Of a stretch of DNA of 64,000 nucleotides, positions 28,587-38,756 are shown in pieces. Origin of the DNA: Kocuria sp. (lineage in GTDB: Bacteria > Actinomycetota > Actinomycetes > Actinomycetales > Micrococcaceae); assembly GCF_030538595.1 (NCBI RefSeq), contig NZ_JAUNTS010000006.1, forward strand, positions 114,929-178,928, given 5' to 3'. Numbering within the stretch: position 1 is the first letter of the stretch; every line of letters begins with the position of its first letter. A program made the translations under genes and the position numbers. Below the pieces are notes generated by a model that searched no databases, had not been told where the DNA came from, and saw only the letters and a program-made list of their open reading frames with translations.

Positions 28587-31564
28587 GCTTGCGGGCTGGT
28601 CTGCACTGTTGCCGGTGGTTGACCACCCATGACGGTCACAATGTCCAGGACGTCGTCGTAATAGCCACGCGCCAGCAACCGATTGTTGAGTGAACTGGCC
28701 ACCCGGATCACAACGGTGTTCTGACCCGCCACCAGAAACTGTGTGACATCAGCCTTCGAAACGGAGGTGTCCACCCCGATGGCGGGGGAACCGTTGACGG
28801 ATGCTGAAGCCAGGCCACCGCAGGTTGAACCCAATTCCAGATACCAGCGTTCACCATGTGCCGGCGCCCGGTCCAGATGCCACCGCGCGGTATAGGTACC
28901 CACCCCCGAAACCTCCGGTCCAATACCGGGAAGTTCAGACCAGGGTTTGAGCTGGTCCACCTCGGAGTGCAGGACCGTCACTTGGGTCTCCGGTACCACT
29001 TCATGCGTCACGTAACCCAAGCCGCGATCTTCTGTGATCACCCTGGATTCCCCGGCGTCCCAGCTCTCCACGGTGATCTCGAACTGTTCCAAGCGTGCCC
29101 GCTCGATGGGCTCATCAGCCGGACGAACTGATGCGAGAGGTTCAGCGTGGTCCACGGTGATCACACAAGATTCACCGGGCGCCAAGGTCACGGTGACGTA
29201 GGTGGCTGCATTGTCCTGCCGAACATCGTGCAGCACTTGTGCTGTGCCGTCTTGGGTATCCATCACGTAAACCTGCCCGACGCCCGGAATCCGCACCTCC
29301 GCAGAGGTCACCTCACCCGTTTCATAAAGGAAGTTGTACGCGTAGAGGTGAGAGAGCTCATCCTCCTCACGCAGATGGGTGAGCAAGGAGGTGTTCGGTG
29401 CTGTGAATCCAGCCCGTGCATGGACGCCCAGCTGCTGCAGAGCCTCCACCGTCCGGGCAGGGTCTTCCACTCGCAGGACACTGGGCAGCTGCGTCAGGGC
29501 TTCCACGGTCTCAACAAGCTCGGCATCCCGCTCATCCAGTCCGGATGTGCCGGCGGCCGCGCGGACATGCGTGTGCCAGCGGTCCTCCGCAAGATAGAGC
29601 AGGTCAGACGCACCATCTACGATCACAACCTTTAAGCCTGCCCGAGCTTGTTCCAGCAGCCACAGTGCGGCATCCGCATCCAGGTGGTCTTGATAGACCA
29701 GCAACGCTTGGTAACCGGGCCCGTGGGGCTGAACCACACCGTCGTCGTAGGAAACTTCCGGGTGCAGCAGCAAAGCTGGGTCCAGGAATTCGTAGGTGTA
29801 GCCGTTGTCCTGCATCCCCAGATCCCGCCACCAGAAGTTGTTGCGGTCCCGCATCCACCGGGTGGCATAAGCAACCTCGTCCGGTACTCGAGTGCCGTCC
29901 GGGTCCAGGAAAGCCGTACCAGACAGGGTGTCCACCAGGTAGTCACGGCGCAGAATGCCAACGTCGATTCGAGGCCGCCCGCGCCGCAGTAGGTACTGCT
30001 TCCGCGCCAGGGACCGAGTCCAGTGCGGGTAAAACTCCACCGATGGTTGCCGAGACCCGAATCGCTCCGAGAACATCGCATACATGCCTTCGTGTCCGGG
30101 CCAGGTGGTCGCCGGCTCCGGACCTGCTGTGCTGGACCAGCCGTGCAGAACAGTCTTGGTGATTCCCGCCGCCAATTGTGTTGCGATGATCTGGTCATAG
30201 AACCGGTGATCCAGGATGTGGTTGCGCGTGGTGGCCCCGGTTTCCGAGGAATATTGCTTGCCAAACAGGTGAGCGGGTCCGGCCAGCAACCGGTAAGCAT
30301 CAATCTGGGAGCCAAACTCCAAGGATTCAGTCTCTATGCCATCAACCTCCGGCCCCGGTTGAGTCAGTTCGAACGGCAGCCCGTACGAAATCTCAGCCCG
30401 CAGTTGTATGCCCACGGAGTGCAGGTACTGAGCAAACGGGCGCAACATGTTCTCCATGTAGAGTTCCGTATAGGTCTGGTACAGGTCACGGCGCACTTTC
30501 TCCACCCGACCGCGGTGGAAGGCCTCCGGTTGATAGGTGTAAGTCAGAGCCACTGCCATGAACGTGGGAAGGTGAACCACAAAGGGCAACCAGGGGATGA
30601 TGCTGTAGCCCCGGCGACTCTCAAACTCCCGCACCATCTGAGCTGACCAGAGCTGCCCACCGTCTCCGAATGTGCTGACCTCCAAAGAGTCCATGTACAT
30701 CTGGACCCTTGGATTCCTGGCGATGGTTTCCCGCAACTGTGGGGTCAGAACGTGACGGTCCCAGTAGTCGATCACCGCTTCCACCCCAGCGCGGTCCAGG
30801 TAGTTGACCGTGTAATTGACGGTTGCGGACGGATTCGCGGTCTGACCTGTTCCGTGGCGCCAGAAAACCATGAGGGTCCACCCCGGCTGATCAGGAACTG
30901 TCCATGCCAGATGTGTCCCGTTGAGCTCGGTGGTCAGATCAAGGGCGGAATCAGCATCCAGGACAGTTCCCGGTGCGGCCTGGCTGCTTGGGCCGCCGTG
31001 TCCGTGGCTTCCGTCGTCGTTGTCCGGGTCATCTCGACTGCCGACATCCTCCACCTCGGCCCGGCGGACGGCCACCACAGCCACCAGATGTTGTTGATGC
31101 ACCTCACCTCGGGTGCTGATCGGGCCTTCTTCCGGCTTTAGTGCAGCTAGGTCCACCCTGGGAAGTTCACCGTCAAAGACACCTCCCGGTACAAGGTCTT
31201 TGACCACCACGTTGAGCTCCTGGGAGGCTGCGGCGTCGTCCCCGGTGATGGTGGGCAAATTGGCGTTGGACCAGTTGGCTCCCGAGGTGAAACTCACTCC
31301 CATACCCCGCGCTGTGGTTTCTTCCAGGACCACTCCGGTGCTGTGCGACCATGCCTCCGAACCCCAGCCGTAACGCGCATGATCCACCCCTGGTTCGTCC
31401 ATGGCCAAGAACTCCATGGCTCCAAACCCCAGACGATGCGCATGGGCGATCTCCGCACGCAGGGTCTCTTCCGTGTGGGCACCCTCGGCCAGCCACCACC
31501 GCAGCTCTGGACGGTATTCGATTCCCGGGTCTTGGAACTCCCGTACAAGTCGCTCAAACGGCAT
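28535..31564 (-). CDS. GH106-type alpha-L-rhamnosidase
   Basis: 1009-residue glycosidase. The start (GIEYRPELRWWLAEGAHTEETLRAEI...GFGAMEFLAMDEPG) and the central YDQIIATQLAAGITKTVLHGWS and EGMYAMFSERFGSRQPS blocks fit GH106, and a C-terminal galactose-binding-like domain (WHLDRAPAHGERWYLELGS...VNGSPAIGVDTS) ends the protein. An Asp/Gly/His-rich insert (about residues 165-200) looks poorly conserved. No signal peptide, so it acts in the cytosol. ATG 31564 is preceded by a LacI-type operator at 31585. Together with GH78 it gives two rhamnosidases of different fold, perhaps for different linkages. Confidence 0.85.
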   Translation of the reverse strand: MPFERLVREFQDPGIEYRPELRWWLAEGAHTEETLRAEIAHAHRLGFGAMEFLAMDEPGVDHARYGWGSEAWSHSTGVVLEETTARGMGVSFTSGANWSNANLPTITGDDAAASQELNVVVKDLVPGGVFDGELPRVDLAALKPEEGPISTRGEVHQQHLVAVVAVRRAEVEDVGSRDDPDNDDGSHGHGGPSSQAAPGTVLDADSALDLTTELNGTHLAWTVPDQPGWTLMVFWRHGTGQTANPSATVNYTVNYLDRAGVEAVIDYWDRHVLTPQLRETIARNPRVQMYMDSLEVSTFGDGGQLWSAQMVREFESRRGYSIIPWLPFVVHLPTFMAVALTYTYQPEAFHRGRVEKVRRDLYQTYTELYMENMLRPFAQYLHSVGIQLRAEISYGLPFELTQPGPEVDGIETESLEFGSQIDAYRLLAGPAHLFGKQYSSETGATTRNHILDHRFYDQIIATQLAAGITKTVLHGWSSTAGPEPATTWPGHEGMYAMFSERFGSRQPSVEFYPHWTRSLARKQYLLRRGRPRIDVGILRRDYLVDTLSGTAFLDPDGTRVPDEVAYATRWMRDRNNFWWRDLGMQDNGYTYEFLDPALLLHPEVSYDDGVVQPHGPGYQALLVYQDHLDADAALWLLEQARAGLKVVIVDGASDLLYLAEDRWHTHVRAAAGTSGLDERDAELVETVEALTQLPSVLRVEDPARTVEALQQLGVHARAGFTAPNTSLLTHLREEDELSHLYAYNFLYETGEVTSAEVRIPGVGQVYVMDTQDGTAQVLHDVRQDNAATYVTVTLAPGESCVITVDHAEPLASVRPADEPIERARLEQFEITVESWDAGESRVITEDRGLGYVTHEVVPETQVTVLHSEVDQLKPWSELPGIGPEVSGVGTYTARWHLDRAPAHGERWYLELGSTCGGLASASVNGSPAIGVDTSVSKADVTQFLVAGQNTVVIRVASSLNNRLLARGYYDDVLDIVTVMGGQPPATVQTSPQAHGLLGPVRLVSVAGKD

Positions 31565-31584
31565 CTTTTACCCCAACTCTTTTG

Positions 31585-31596
31585 TGAATCGTTTCA
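31585..31596. promoter_or_regulatory. Predicted LacI-type operator of the GH106 gene
   Basis: Exact copy of TGAATCGTTTCA, 21 bases upstream of the GH106 start, flanked as GTGAATCGTTTCACT, which lengthens the palindrome. Confidence 0.75.
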
Positions 31597-31726
31597 CTCG
31601 AATGAAGGCAGGCTATGCGCGCATTCAGTAGGCAGTCAAGGTGTTCATTCCGCCCGTTTCCGCGACTCACCCTCATCATCTTGTGAGTTGGCTCACGATG
31701 AGCTACTGTCACACTCATCATGAAAT

Positions 31727-31738
31727 TGAGTCGTTTCA
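31727..31738. promoter_or_regulatory. Predicted LacI-type operator of the MFS gene
   Basis: TGAGTCGTTTCA, one base different from the other two sites, inside the longer dyad TGAAATTGAGTCGTTTCA. It lies 32 bases before the transporter start, where a repressor would block transcription. Confidence 0.72.
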
Positions 31739-31769
31739 ATTTCGTCCTGGACTCAAAGGAGAAGGACAC

Positions 31770-33134
31770 ATGTCTCCCACCTCAGATCTCGCCCGCCGGG
31801 CACCGAACCCCTGGTGGGTTGGTGTGGTTGCGGGCATGGCCTCCTACATTGACGCCGCAGCCATCGTGAGCTCAGGTATTGCTCTGGTCCTGTACCAGCA
31901 CACCATCGGGATCACTGAAACCCAGATCGGCATTCTCTCCGCCACTCTGACCTTGTGCATCGCCATCGGTGCTTTGACCGGTGGACGGTTGGGCGATCAG
32001 TTCGGCAGGCGCGCCGTGTTCATTGCCACCATGGCCATGATCGTGGTGGGAGCAACCTTGTTGGTTTTCGCCGGTGGCTTCACCGCACTGCTGATCGGCA
32101 CCATCCTCCTGGGCCTGGGCAGTGGCGCAGATCTACCCGTGTCCCTGGCAACCATTGCTGAGGCCGCCAATGACCAGAACAGAGGAAAGCTGCTGGGCTT
32201 CTCCCAGGTGCTGTGGTTCATGGGCATTCTGGCCTCAGTGGGGCTCTCCACCGTGGTGGGAGGAATGGGTCAGCTCGGGGCTCAGATCCTCTTTGCCAAC
32301 GTGGGTCTGTCCGCGCTGGTGGTTCTGATCCTGCGTTTGAGCATCCCCGAATCAGCGTCCTGGCAGGCGGCACATGCCGAGCGGTCCGCTGGAATCCACA
32401 CGGTTCGCGCTGAACGATCCAGCATCAAGGATGTTCTGACGCAGCGCATTTACCTGGTGCCCTTCCTTGCCCTGCTGGTGTTTTACTCACTGACGAACGT
32501 GGGGGCCAACACCGGCGGCCAGTTCGGCACCTATATCGCCGTCAACGTGGTGGGGCTCTCCGTCCAGACGAACTCGTTGATCGGCCTCATCGGGTTCCCA
32601 CTGGGTTTGTTGTGGGCACTGCTGTTCATGAAGATTGCAGACGGCCCGCGTCGCATGAACTACTTCGCCATGGGCGCCATAGTCCTGGTGATCTCATACC
32701 TGTTGCCCGTCATCTTGGGCTTCACCGTGCCTGTCTGGATCGCCGTGCAGGTGCTCCAAGGACTCGGTTCGGCATTTGCCTTTGAGGCCATCATGAAGAT
32801 CTGGACGCAGGAGTCCTTCCCCGTTCTGCTCAGGTCATCGGCCCAGGGCACCATCATCGCCGTCGCACGTGTGGTTGCTGCCGGTGCCGCTCTGGTCACC
32901 CCCACCCTGGCCAATACCCCCGCCGTGTTGTACGGGGTACTCAGCGCAGTGGTGGCTATCGGCCTGGTGGTCGGGTGGTTGGCCTTCCGCAACAGCCGGT
33001 TCAATGCCTTCGACGTTGAAGACATGGACCTGACCGAAGCCAAGCAACAGCTCTACGACGAGGGCATCCGCAAGAACCCTCCCACGGAAGCCACCACGCT
33101 GGTCACCGACAGCAGCGCAGAGCCACGTAGCTGA
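31770..33134 (+). CDS. MFS sugar transporter, probably for rhamnose or rhamnosides
   Basis: 454 residues with twelve predicted membrane spans. The sugar-porter signature GGRLGDQFGRRAVF follows span 2, and its weaker repeat KIADGPRRMNYF lies in the second half. AAGGAGAAGGAC precedes ATG 31770. Gene order (LacI-type operator, transporter, GH1 glycosidase) suggests uptake of rhamnose or small rhamnose-containing glycosides that the cytosolic rhamnosidases then split. Exact substrate is inferred from context only. Confidence 0.88.
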   Translation: MSPTSDLARRAPNPWWVGVVAGMASYIDAAAIVSSGIALVLYQHTIGITETQIGILSATLTLCIAIGALTGGRLGDQFGRRAVFIATMAMIVVGATLLVFAGGFTALLIGTILLGLGSGADLPVSLATIAEAANDQNRGKLLGFSQVLWFMGILASVGLSTVVGGMGQLGAQILFANVGLSALVVLILRLSIPESASWQAAHAERSAGIHTVRAERSSIKDVLTQRIYLVPFLALLVFYSLTNVGANTGGQFGTYIAVNVVGLSVQTNSLIGLIGFPLGLLWALLFMKIADGPRRMNYFAMGAIVLVISYLLPVILGFTVPVWIAVQVLQGLGSAFAFEAIMKIWTQESFPVLLRSSAQGTIIAVARVVAAGAALVTPTLANTPAVLYGVLSAVVAIGLVVGWLAFRNSRFNAFDVEDMDLTEAKQQLYDEGIRKNPPTEATTLVTDSSAEPRS

Positions 33135-33162
33135 TCGTCAGCTGAACCCAACACCTTCCACA

Positions 33163-33201
33163 ACGGTGGTGGTCAACCTGTTCTCGGTTGGTCACCACCG
33201 T
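33163..33201. terminator. Hairpin between MFS and GH1 genes
   Basis: ACGGTGGTG (33163-33171) and CACCACCGT (33193-33201) are exact reverse complements, and the stem continues inward with TCAACC/GGTTG-type pairing. There is no U-run. It may weaken read-through or stabilise the upstream mRNA. Confidence 0.45.
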
Positions 33202-33246
33202 CCCCGTCCTCCGTCAACAACACCGCAACCGCAGGAGAATCGACCC

Positions 33247-34491
33247 GTGACTTCCCGCTTTCCCGCAACTTTCCTCTGGGGTGCCGCCACTGCGGCCCAC
33301 CAGGTTGAAGGTAATAACACCAACTCCGACGTGTGGTTCCTGGAGAATCTGCCCCACACGGACTTTGCCGAACCGTCCGGAGCCGCCATTGAGCACTACG
33401 ACCGCTACCGGGAAGACATTGCGCTGCTAGCCGGCCTGGGCTTCAACACCTACCGTTTCTCCCTGGAGTGGTCCCGCATTGAGCCGGAAGAGGGCCAGTT
33501 CAGCCCAGAGGCGATCAGCCACTACCGGGACGTTCTTCTGGCCTGTCGTCAGCACGGGCTGACAACAGTGGTCACACTTTTCCATTTCACCTCGCCCCGC
33601 TGGTTGCTGCATTCCGGTGGATGGGAAAGCGAACAGACCGTTGAGTTCTTTGAGCGTTATAGCCACCGTGTGATGCGGGACCTGGGCGATCTGATCGACG
33701 TTGTGTGCACCATCAACGAACCCAATCTGACCTGGTTACTGGCCACCTTCGGCGTCGTGGAGAAGGATGCCGAAGCACGCGCACGTACACCCATGATTCT
33801 CAGCGCCGCGCAGGAATTGGGGGTCGCCGCCCAGGGACTGGCTCCGTTTCTGTCCTGTGCCACCGAGCGCAGTTACGACGTCGTACTAGCCGCCCACCGT
33901 GCCGCAACACGCGCCGTGAAAAGCACACACCCGGACACCCCAACCGGGTGGACATTGGCCAACTCCGCGATTCACGCCGCGCCGGGTGGTGAACAGCACG
34001 CTGCGGCCGTGCGGGAAGAGGTCAATCTGCGATTCCTCCGGGACTCCCGCGGAGACGACTTTGTGGGAATCCAGAATTACGGGCGCACGGTGTACGCAGC
34101 TGACGGACTCGCACCACCTCCCCCGGACGTTGAACTCGATCAAATGGGACGTGAAATTTACCCGGACGGTCTGGCCGAAACCATCCGCGAAGCCGCTGAG
34201 GTTGCACAGATACCCGTGATGGTCACAGAGAACGGAATGTGCACCGACGACGACGCACAACGCCTGGCCTATCTGGAAGCCGCGTTACGGGGCGTGGCTG
34301 GCTGTCTGACGGAAGGTGTGGATGTTCGTGGCTACATGGCATGGTCAGCTTTCGACAATTACGAATGGACCTTTGGCTACGGCCCTAAGTTCGGCATCAT
34401 CGCGGTGGACAGGCACACCCAACAGCGGGAGCCCAAACCCTCTGCCCGGTGGCTGGGACAGGTGAGCCAGACCAACGGGTCAAGTTTGTGA
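33247..34491 (+). CDS. GH1-family beta-glycosidase
   Basis: 414-residue retaining beta-glucosidase-like enzyme. N-terminal FPATFLWGAATAAHQVEG, acid/base Glu in VCTINEPN, nucleophile Glu in IPVMVTENGM, and the aglycone/sugar-binding WSAFDNYEW with FGIIAVD near the end are all present. GTG 33247 has GCAGGAG upstream. No signal peptide. In this operon it may remove glucose after rhamnose is taken from rutinosides or neohesperidosides. Confidence 0.92.
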   Translation: MTSRFPATFLWGAATAAHQVEGNNTNSDVWFLENLPHTDFAEPSGAAIEHYDRYREDIALLAGLGFNTYRFSLEWSRIEPEEGQFSPEAISHYRDVLLACRQHGLTTVVTLFHFTSPRWLLHSGGWESEQTVEFFERYSHRVMRDLGDLIDVVCTINEPNLTWLLATFGVVEKDAEARARTPMILSAAQELGVAAQGLAPFLSCATERSYDVVLAAHRAATRAVKSTHPDTPTGWTLANSAIHAAPGGEQHAAAVREEVNLRFLRDSRGDDFVGIQNYGRTVYAADGLAPPPPDVELDQMGREIYPDGLAETIREAAEVAQIPVMVTENGMCTDDDAQRLAYLEAALRGVAGCLTEGVDVRGYMAWSAFDNYEWTFGYGPKFGIIAVDRHTQQREPKPSARWLGQVSQTNGSSL

Positions 34492-34529
34492 TGGGCCAGA
34501 TGCCCTGAGCCGCTGGCCTTTGTGCCCGT

Positions 34530-34634
34530 CGAGTGCGCAGTTTTGTGGCCCCTGAGTCAGGCGGTTTCAGGGGCCACATAACTGGCAACTCGGCGGGAGG
34601 GTGGGCGGAGCAGCCACATAACTGGCAACTCGGC
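34530..34634. repeat. Palindromic intergenic repeat (copy C, diverged right arm)
   Basis: It starts CGAGTGCGCAGTTTTG and carries the inner GTGGCCCCTGA/TCAGGGGCCAC hairpin of copies A and B. The right side differs: CATAACTGGCAACTCGGCG occurs twice (34576 and 34617), so the outer arms no longer pair well. Confidence 0.85.
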
Positions 34635-34668
34635 GCGCGCGAACTGCGCCAACGCATAGGGTCGAATC

Positions 34669-36282
34669 ATGGTTTCCCCCGGCACCTCGCATGCAGTCAC
34701 TCGTCGCCGTCTGCTGAAGACCAGTGCCGTCACCGCAGGCGGGCTGACGCTGACCACGCTGTTCACGGCGTGCAGCGGGGGCGCCCGGGACAACCGGCGA
34801 GCGCAGGGAAGTGCGGGGGCTCTGCTGACCAGTGAGCTGGAATTACCCGAGCCCTTCCAGGTGCCCCTGCCCATCCCGGAGGTGCTGGAACCCACTCGGA
34901 CGGATGCGGACACGGACTACTACCGCTGACCTGGAGATCATCCCCCACACCACCACGCAAGTGTGGGGTTACAACGGCACCGTCCCGGGCCCCACGCTGA
35001 TCTCCCAACGGGGGCGCCGCACTGTGGTGACGCATCGCAATGAACTGCCCGTGCCGGTGGTGGTTCATCTCCATGGCGGGGTCACCGCACCGGAGCACGA
35101 CGGCTACCCACGGACGTCATCTTCCCCACCACTACCGACCACGGCGATCACGCCACCCACGACGCCGGCACCGACTTCGAGCACTCCGACCATCTGGCCA
35201 GCGGAGACACCAGCGATGGGGAGCGCGAATACATCTATGAGATGAACCAGCCCGCCGCCACCCTCTGGTACCACGATCACCGCATGGACTTCACCGGCCC
35301 CCAGGTTTACCGCGGCCTGGCCGGTTTTCACCTGATTCACGACCACGCCGAAGACGCCCTCGGTCTCCCATCTGGCGACCGCGACATCCCCCTGATGATC
35401 ATGGACCGAGCTTTTGCGGCAGATGGATCTTTTCTCTACCCCTCCGTTGACCCAGACCTGGTGGATCCACCCGGTGTGGAGGCTGAGTACATGAGTGGCG
35501 TGCTGGGCGACTGCATCCTGGTCAACGGGGCACCTTGGCCCGTGCTGGAGATTTCCAACACCAAGTCCCGGTTCCGAATCCTCAACGCGTCCAACGCCCG
35601 CCGGTACCGGCTCAACCTGGACGGTGGCATGCCGTTTGTGCAGATCGGCAGTGACCTGGGCCTGTTGGAAGCTCCCGTTGAGCACGGGACATTGGACATT
35701 GCCCAAGCGGAGAGGTTCGACGTCGTCGTTGATTTCTCTGAGGTGGCGATAGGTGAGGAAGTCACGCTGCGCAACCAACACGGGACTGACGGCACTGATG
35801 TGATCATGCGGTTCAAGGTCACCCGCCAGGAGGAAGATTCCGGCCCCATCCCTGACCGACTAGCCGAATTGGAGACGCTGTCAGAGGACGATGTGGTGGC
35901 CGAGCGCGAGTTCGTGTTTGCCCGCGGTGGCGCGCAGGCCCACGGGATGGCCCTGTGGACGGTGAACAACCAGGCTTTTGACCCGGACACCATCCTGGCC
36001 GACCCCCAATTGGGCACGGTGGAGCGGTGGCGGATCCGTGGGCTGGATGTTGAGCATCCCTTCCACATCCGCATGGCCCCGTTCCAGGTGATTGGCCAGG
36101 ACCGGCAGCAGTCCGTGAGCAGTTTCAACCACGGGTGGAAGGACACCGTCAGCATGGACACCGGCGGTCAGGTGGACCTGCTGGTGCGCTTTGACGGGTA
36201 CCGCGGGAAGTACGTGTTCCACTGCCACAACCTGGAGCACGAGGACATGATGATGATGATGGCCAACTTTGAGGTGGTGTGA
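34669..36282 (+). pseudogene. Multicopper oxidase with two compensating frameshifts
   Basis: Periplasmic/cell-wall copper oxidase of the CotA/bilirubin-oxidase type. A Tat-like RRRLLK leader with lipobox-like FTAC is followed by cupredoxin domains. Copper ligands are seen in VVHLHGGVTAPEHDGYP, WYHDHRMDFTG, HPFHIRMAPF and FHCHNLEHEDMMMMM. The first frame stops at 34927; reading resumes one frame over (ADLEIIPHTTTQVWGYNG), then returns to the original frame near 35105-35110 (TDVIFPTTTDHGDHATHD). One extra base near 34927 and one missing base in the CCC run near 35107 would explain it. All copper motifs are otherwise preserved, so recent decay or sequence error are both possible. Confidence 0.85.
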
Positions 36283-36354
36283 GTCCAAGAGATGCTGGGT
36301 CCGGAGACTCGAGTGTTGCTTGGCCTGAAAGGCACGCGCTCCGCAGCCATAGCG

Positions 36355-36786
36355 ATGGTAAAACGATTTCGTATCAGGCTCTCGGGGGCGCTCATGCCAG
36401 CAATCCGGTCGACGGCCGCCAGCCAGGCTGCTTACCCCGCACCGGTCTTTACCGGGCTATAGACGCTGGGAACCTCACTCACATAGCTCGAGGGATTTAC
36501 CTTCCCAAGGAAGCAACGGCTGCTGACTGGGACCTGGTCAAAGCCGCCGACCGGACGCGATGAGATCTCGATCGCGGGCAGCGACCTGTCCATTGGGCTC
36601 TACTCTCCGGAACTTTGTATCGCTGACGCTTTTCGCCTACGAAGGCAGCTCGGTTACGAAACTGTACGTGATGCCCTCATGCAGTGGCTGCGTCGCGGCG
36701 GAAAGCCCACTAAATCTGTTGAATATCGCTCTGAAGAGCCCCGAGCCAAGGCACCTATTCGCCAAGCGTTGGATGTCATGTCATGA
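36355..36786 (+). pseudogene. AbiEi-type antitoxin remnant
   Basis: Pieces of a type IV AbiEi antitoxin occur in three frames: an N-terminal RSTAASQAAYP region from ATG 36355, then GLYRAIDAGNLTHIARGIYLP in a second frame, then IAGSDLSIGLYSPELCIADAF through a terminal LDVMS in a third (36562-36786). The middle of the protein is missing between the last two. It is a frameshifted, internally deleted antitoxin gene. Confidence 0.8.
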
Positions 36787-36796
36787 CCGGAGGTGA

Positions 36797-37180
36797 GGAT
36801 TCTTCAAGAAGTTGCAGACCAAAGCAAGATCGGTGGCCGCCAAAACTGGCACCCCGACACCCACCCAAAAGTAATTGGTACGGCATCTACTCGAATCGTT
36901 GTTGGACCGTCTCAGCCGCGCAGAGCACAGCCAAGACTTCGTTCTCAAGGGCGGTATTCTCCTGGCGTCCTACGGTGTTTGGTGTCCCACCAAAGATGTC
37001 GACGCGAATGCGATCAGTGCCGATGTCATGCCTAAGTATTTGCGACTCGTCATTCCCTCCTCGCTGAGGTCCCGACTGACGATGGCGCGACTATGTCGAC
37101 GTTGTGCAACTGTGCCGCTAGGACTTCGAACCAACGGAACTACGGCGATCCGCTGAGGCCGTCTCGCTTTCGCGGTGTCC
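36797..37180 (+). pseudogene. AbiEii-type toxin remnant
   Basis: LVRHLLESLLDRLSR and FVLKGGILLASYGVW followed by PTKDVDANAISADV are the nucleotidyltransferase core of AbiEii/AbiGii toxins. An in-frame TAA (36872) precedes it, and upstream codons (FKKLQTKARSVAAKTG) look like its lost N-terminus. After the core the reading jumps to DYVDVVQLCR, a stop, and DFEPTELRRSAEAV, the C-terminal part, so most of the middle is deleted. Companion of the AbiEi remnant. Confidence 0.75.
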
Positions 37181-37777
37181 CTGCCGGTGTTGAAGCTCTC
37201 CCGCCAGCCCTACTACCGCTGGCTGACCTGCCCAGTCAACGACACCTTACTTGTGGAGGCATACCGGGAGACCGCATTGTTCAATGGGCACTGCGCATGA
37301 TCCCGACTCCGGCTACCTGCTCCTGCTCGAGAAGGCGGGTGAGGTGATGTTCGAGCGGAGCGAGTAGCGAATCTGCTCCGAGATAGGCAGGTGGTCAGCG
37401 TCCGAGAAACCCCAGCAGGGCGAGGCGAAGAAGCCCGGTGCACCGGTCCATGATGGACTGTGCGCTGTGGCCGACATGTCCGGCGTGACCCGGAACGTCT
37501 TCGCACCAGACCACTAAGGGGATGCCTTACGTTTGTGCGGTCATGGACATTCACTCTAACCGGATCGTGGGCAACTCCATTGATGACGGATGAAGTCCCC
37601 GCTCTCACGTCACAGCACTCAACAACGGCGTCGCCACCCGCGAAGAACTCCGCATCACCAGCGTGCGATTAATCGAGAAAATTTATCATCGACGCCGGCG
37701 CCAGGACACTCTTGGCAAGTTTGACCCCCATCGGATACGAGATAATCATGACCACACCAACCACTCAGGCTGCTTGA
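37181..37777 (+). pseudogene. IS3-family transposase (orfB) remnant
   Basis: Broken pieces of an integrase-core transposase in several frames: LPVLKLSRQPYYRWLTCPVND and LVEAYRETALFNGH, then SEKPQQGEAKKPGAPVHDGLCAV, then IEKIYHRRRRQDTLGK, ending LTPIGYEIIMTTPTTQAA-stop at 37777. Stops and deletions rule out function. It abuts the AbiEii remnant. From 37778 to 38018 I see no gene. Confidence 0.75.
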
Positions 37778-38018
37778 CCCAACTTGTAATCTACCCGCGC
37801 AACAGTCACCACTGGCCTCCTACCCCGGCCGCACACAGCAAGCATCCAATCCAAACACGCACCCCAGCGCCCCAAGATGTCTCAACCGTAAGCCTCTCCC
37901 TGGGCCGGACCGGGCTGGAGTGAACAATGAACTTCACCTCCCGTAACCCATCCACCGCGAGTGGCCTTTCCGTCGTTAATTTTCGAACAGCTCCATTGCG
38001 CCCTCGAACTACCGCCAA

Positions 38019-38756
38019 CTACTTGACGCGGGGTAACGGAGCCCACGCCGGCAGGGCTGTCGCACGGCGGCGCCCTTGCACAAGGTCTTCCTGGGTGTCG
38101 ACCTCCCACCACTCCTCTGGCCCAACAGCCACCTGAAGCAGGAGAACACGCTTCGCGGCCTCGCTCATCGCGTAGGGATACCACAGATCTTCCCCACCAC
38201 AGACAAGCATGCTTCGCACCTCCTCGGCCAGCACTGCCGCATCGGCGGATCGCCAGATCGACATCCCGAGCCCCTCTCCGCTCGCCTCAGACACGGGAAT
38301 ATTCTTACTTAGTTTCACGACTCTTCCCTCCTCGACTTGCGCCCCCAGATCGAACGTGTCACTTCGAGAAGTATCGACTACGATGCCGCTACCTGGGGTG
38401 TCCCACAGTCGCCGGACCACGGCGGGGGATGTGAGCAGGTCGCTGTCGCTCACGAGGAAACCCTCGTCCCACCACGGAATGGTCAAGCTCAAGGAGTACA
38501 GGTTATTCGTAGTTTGATAGCACTCGTTCACGATGAACTCCACTGGATGACGCAGGTCGAGACCCTCTACATGACTCCGAACTGCCTTCTCAGCGTGACC
38601 AAGCACCACCACGATGCGCGTGATCTCCATCTCGTCGAGTCGACTGAGGACTGTTCCGATCAAGCTATGACCACCCAGCTCCAGTAAGGGCTTTGGCATA
38701 TCCAGGGCGGTCCCCAGCCGCCGACCCAACCCGGCCGCAGGCACAATCCCGATCAT
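38019..38756 (-). CDS. LicC/PntC-like phosphonate cytidylyltransferase
   Basis: 245-residue sugar-phosphate-type nucleotidyltransferase. N-terminal VPAAGLGRRLG and MPKPLLELGG bind NTP; FIVNECYQTTNNLYSL and LVSDSDLL match phosphocholine cytidylyltransferase LicC and its phosphonate relatives (PntC), which make CMP-phosphonates from CTP. In this operon the likely acceptor is the cluster's own phosphonate, giving a CMP-activated intermediate or handle. Last gene of the 15-gene operon; its start overlaps the stop of the Fe-type alcohol dehydrogenase (ATGA). Specificity is inferred from family and context. Confidence 0.82.
   Translation of the reverse strand: MIGIVPAAGLGRRLGTALDMPKPLLELGGHSLIGTVLSRLDEMEITRIVVVLGHAEKAVRSHVEGLDLRHPVEFIVNECYQTTNNLYSLSLTIPWWDEGFLVSDSDLLTSPAVVRRLWDTPGSGIVVDTSRSDTFDLGAQVEEGRVVKLSKNIPVSEASGEGLGMSIWRSADAAVLAEEVRSMLVCGGEDLWYPYAMSEAAKRVLLLQVAVGPEEWWEVDTQEDLVQGRRRATALPAWAPLPRVK

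Noticed and set aside
37778..38018. Small open frames after the IS3 remnant
   Set aside because: No ribosome sites, no motifs, and composition like non-coding DNA.
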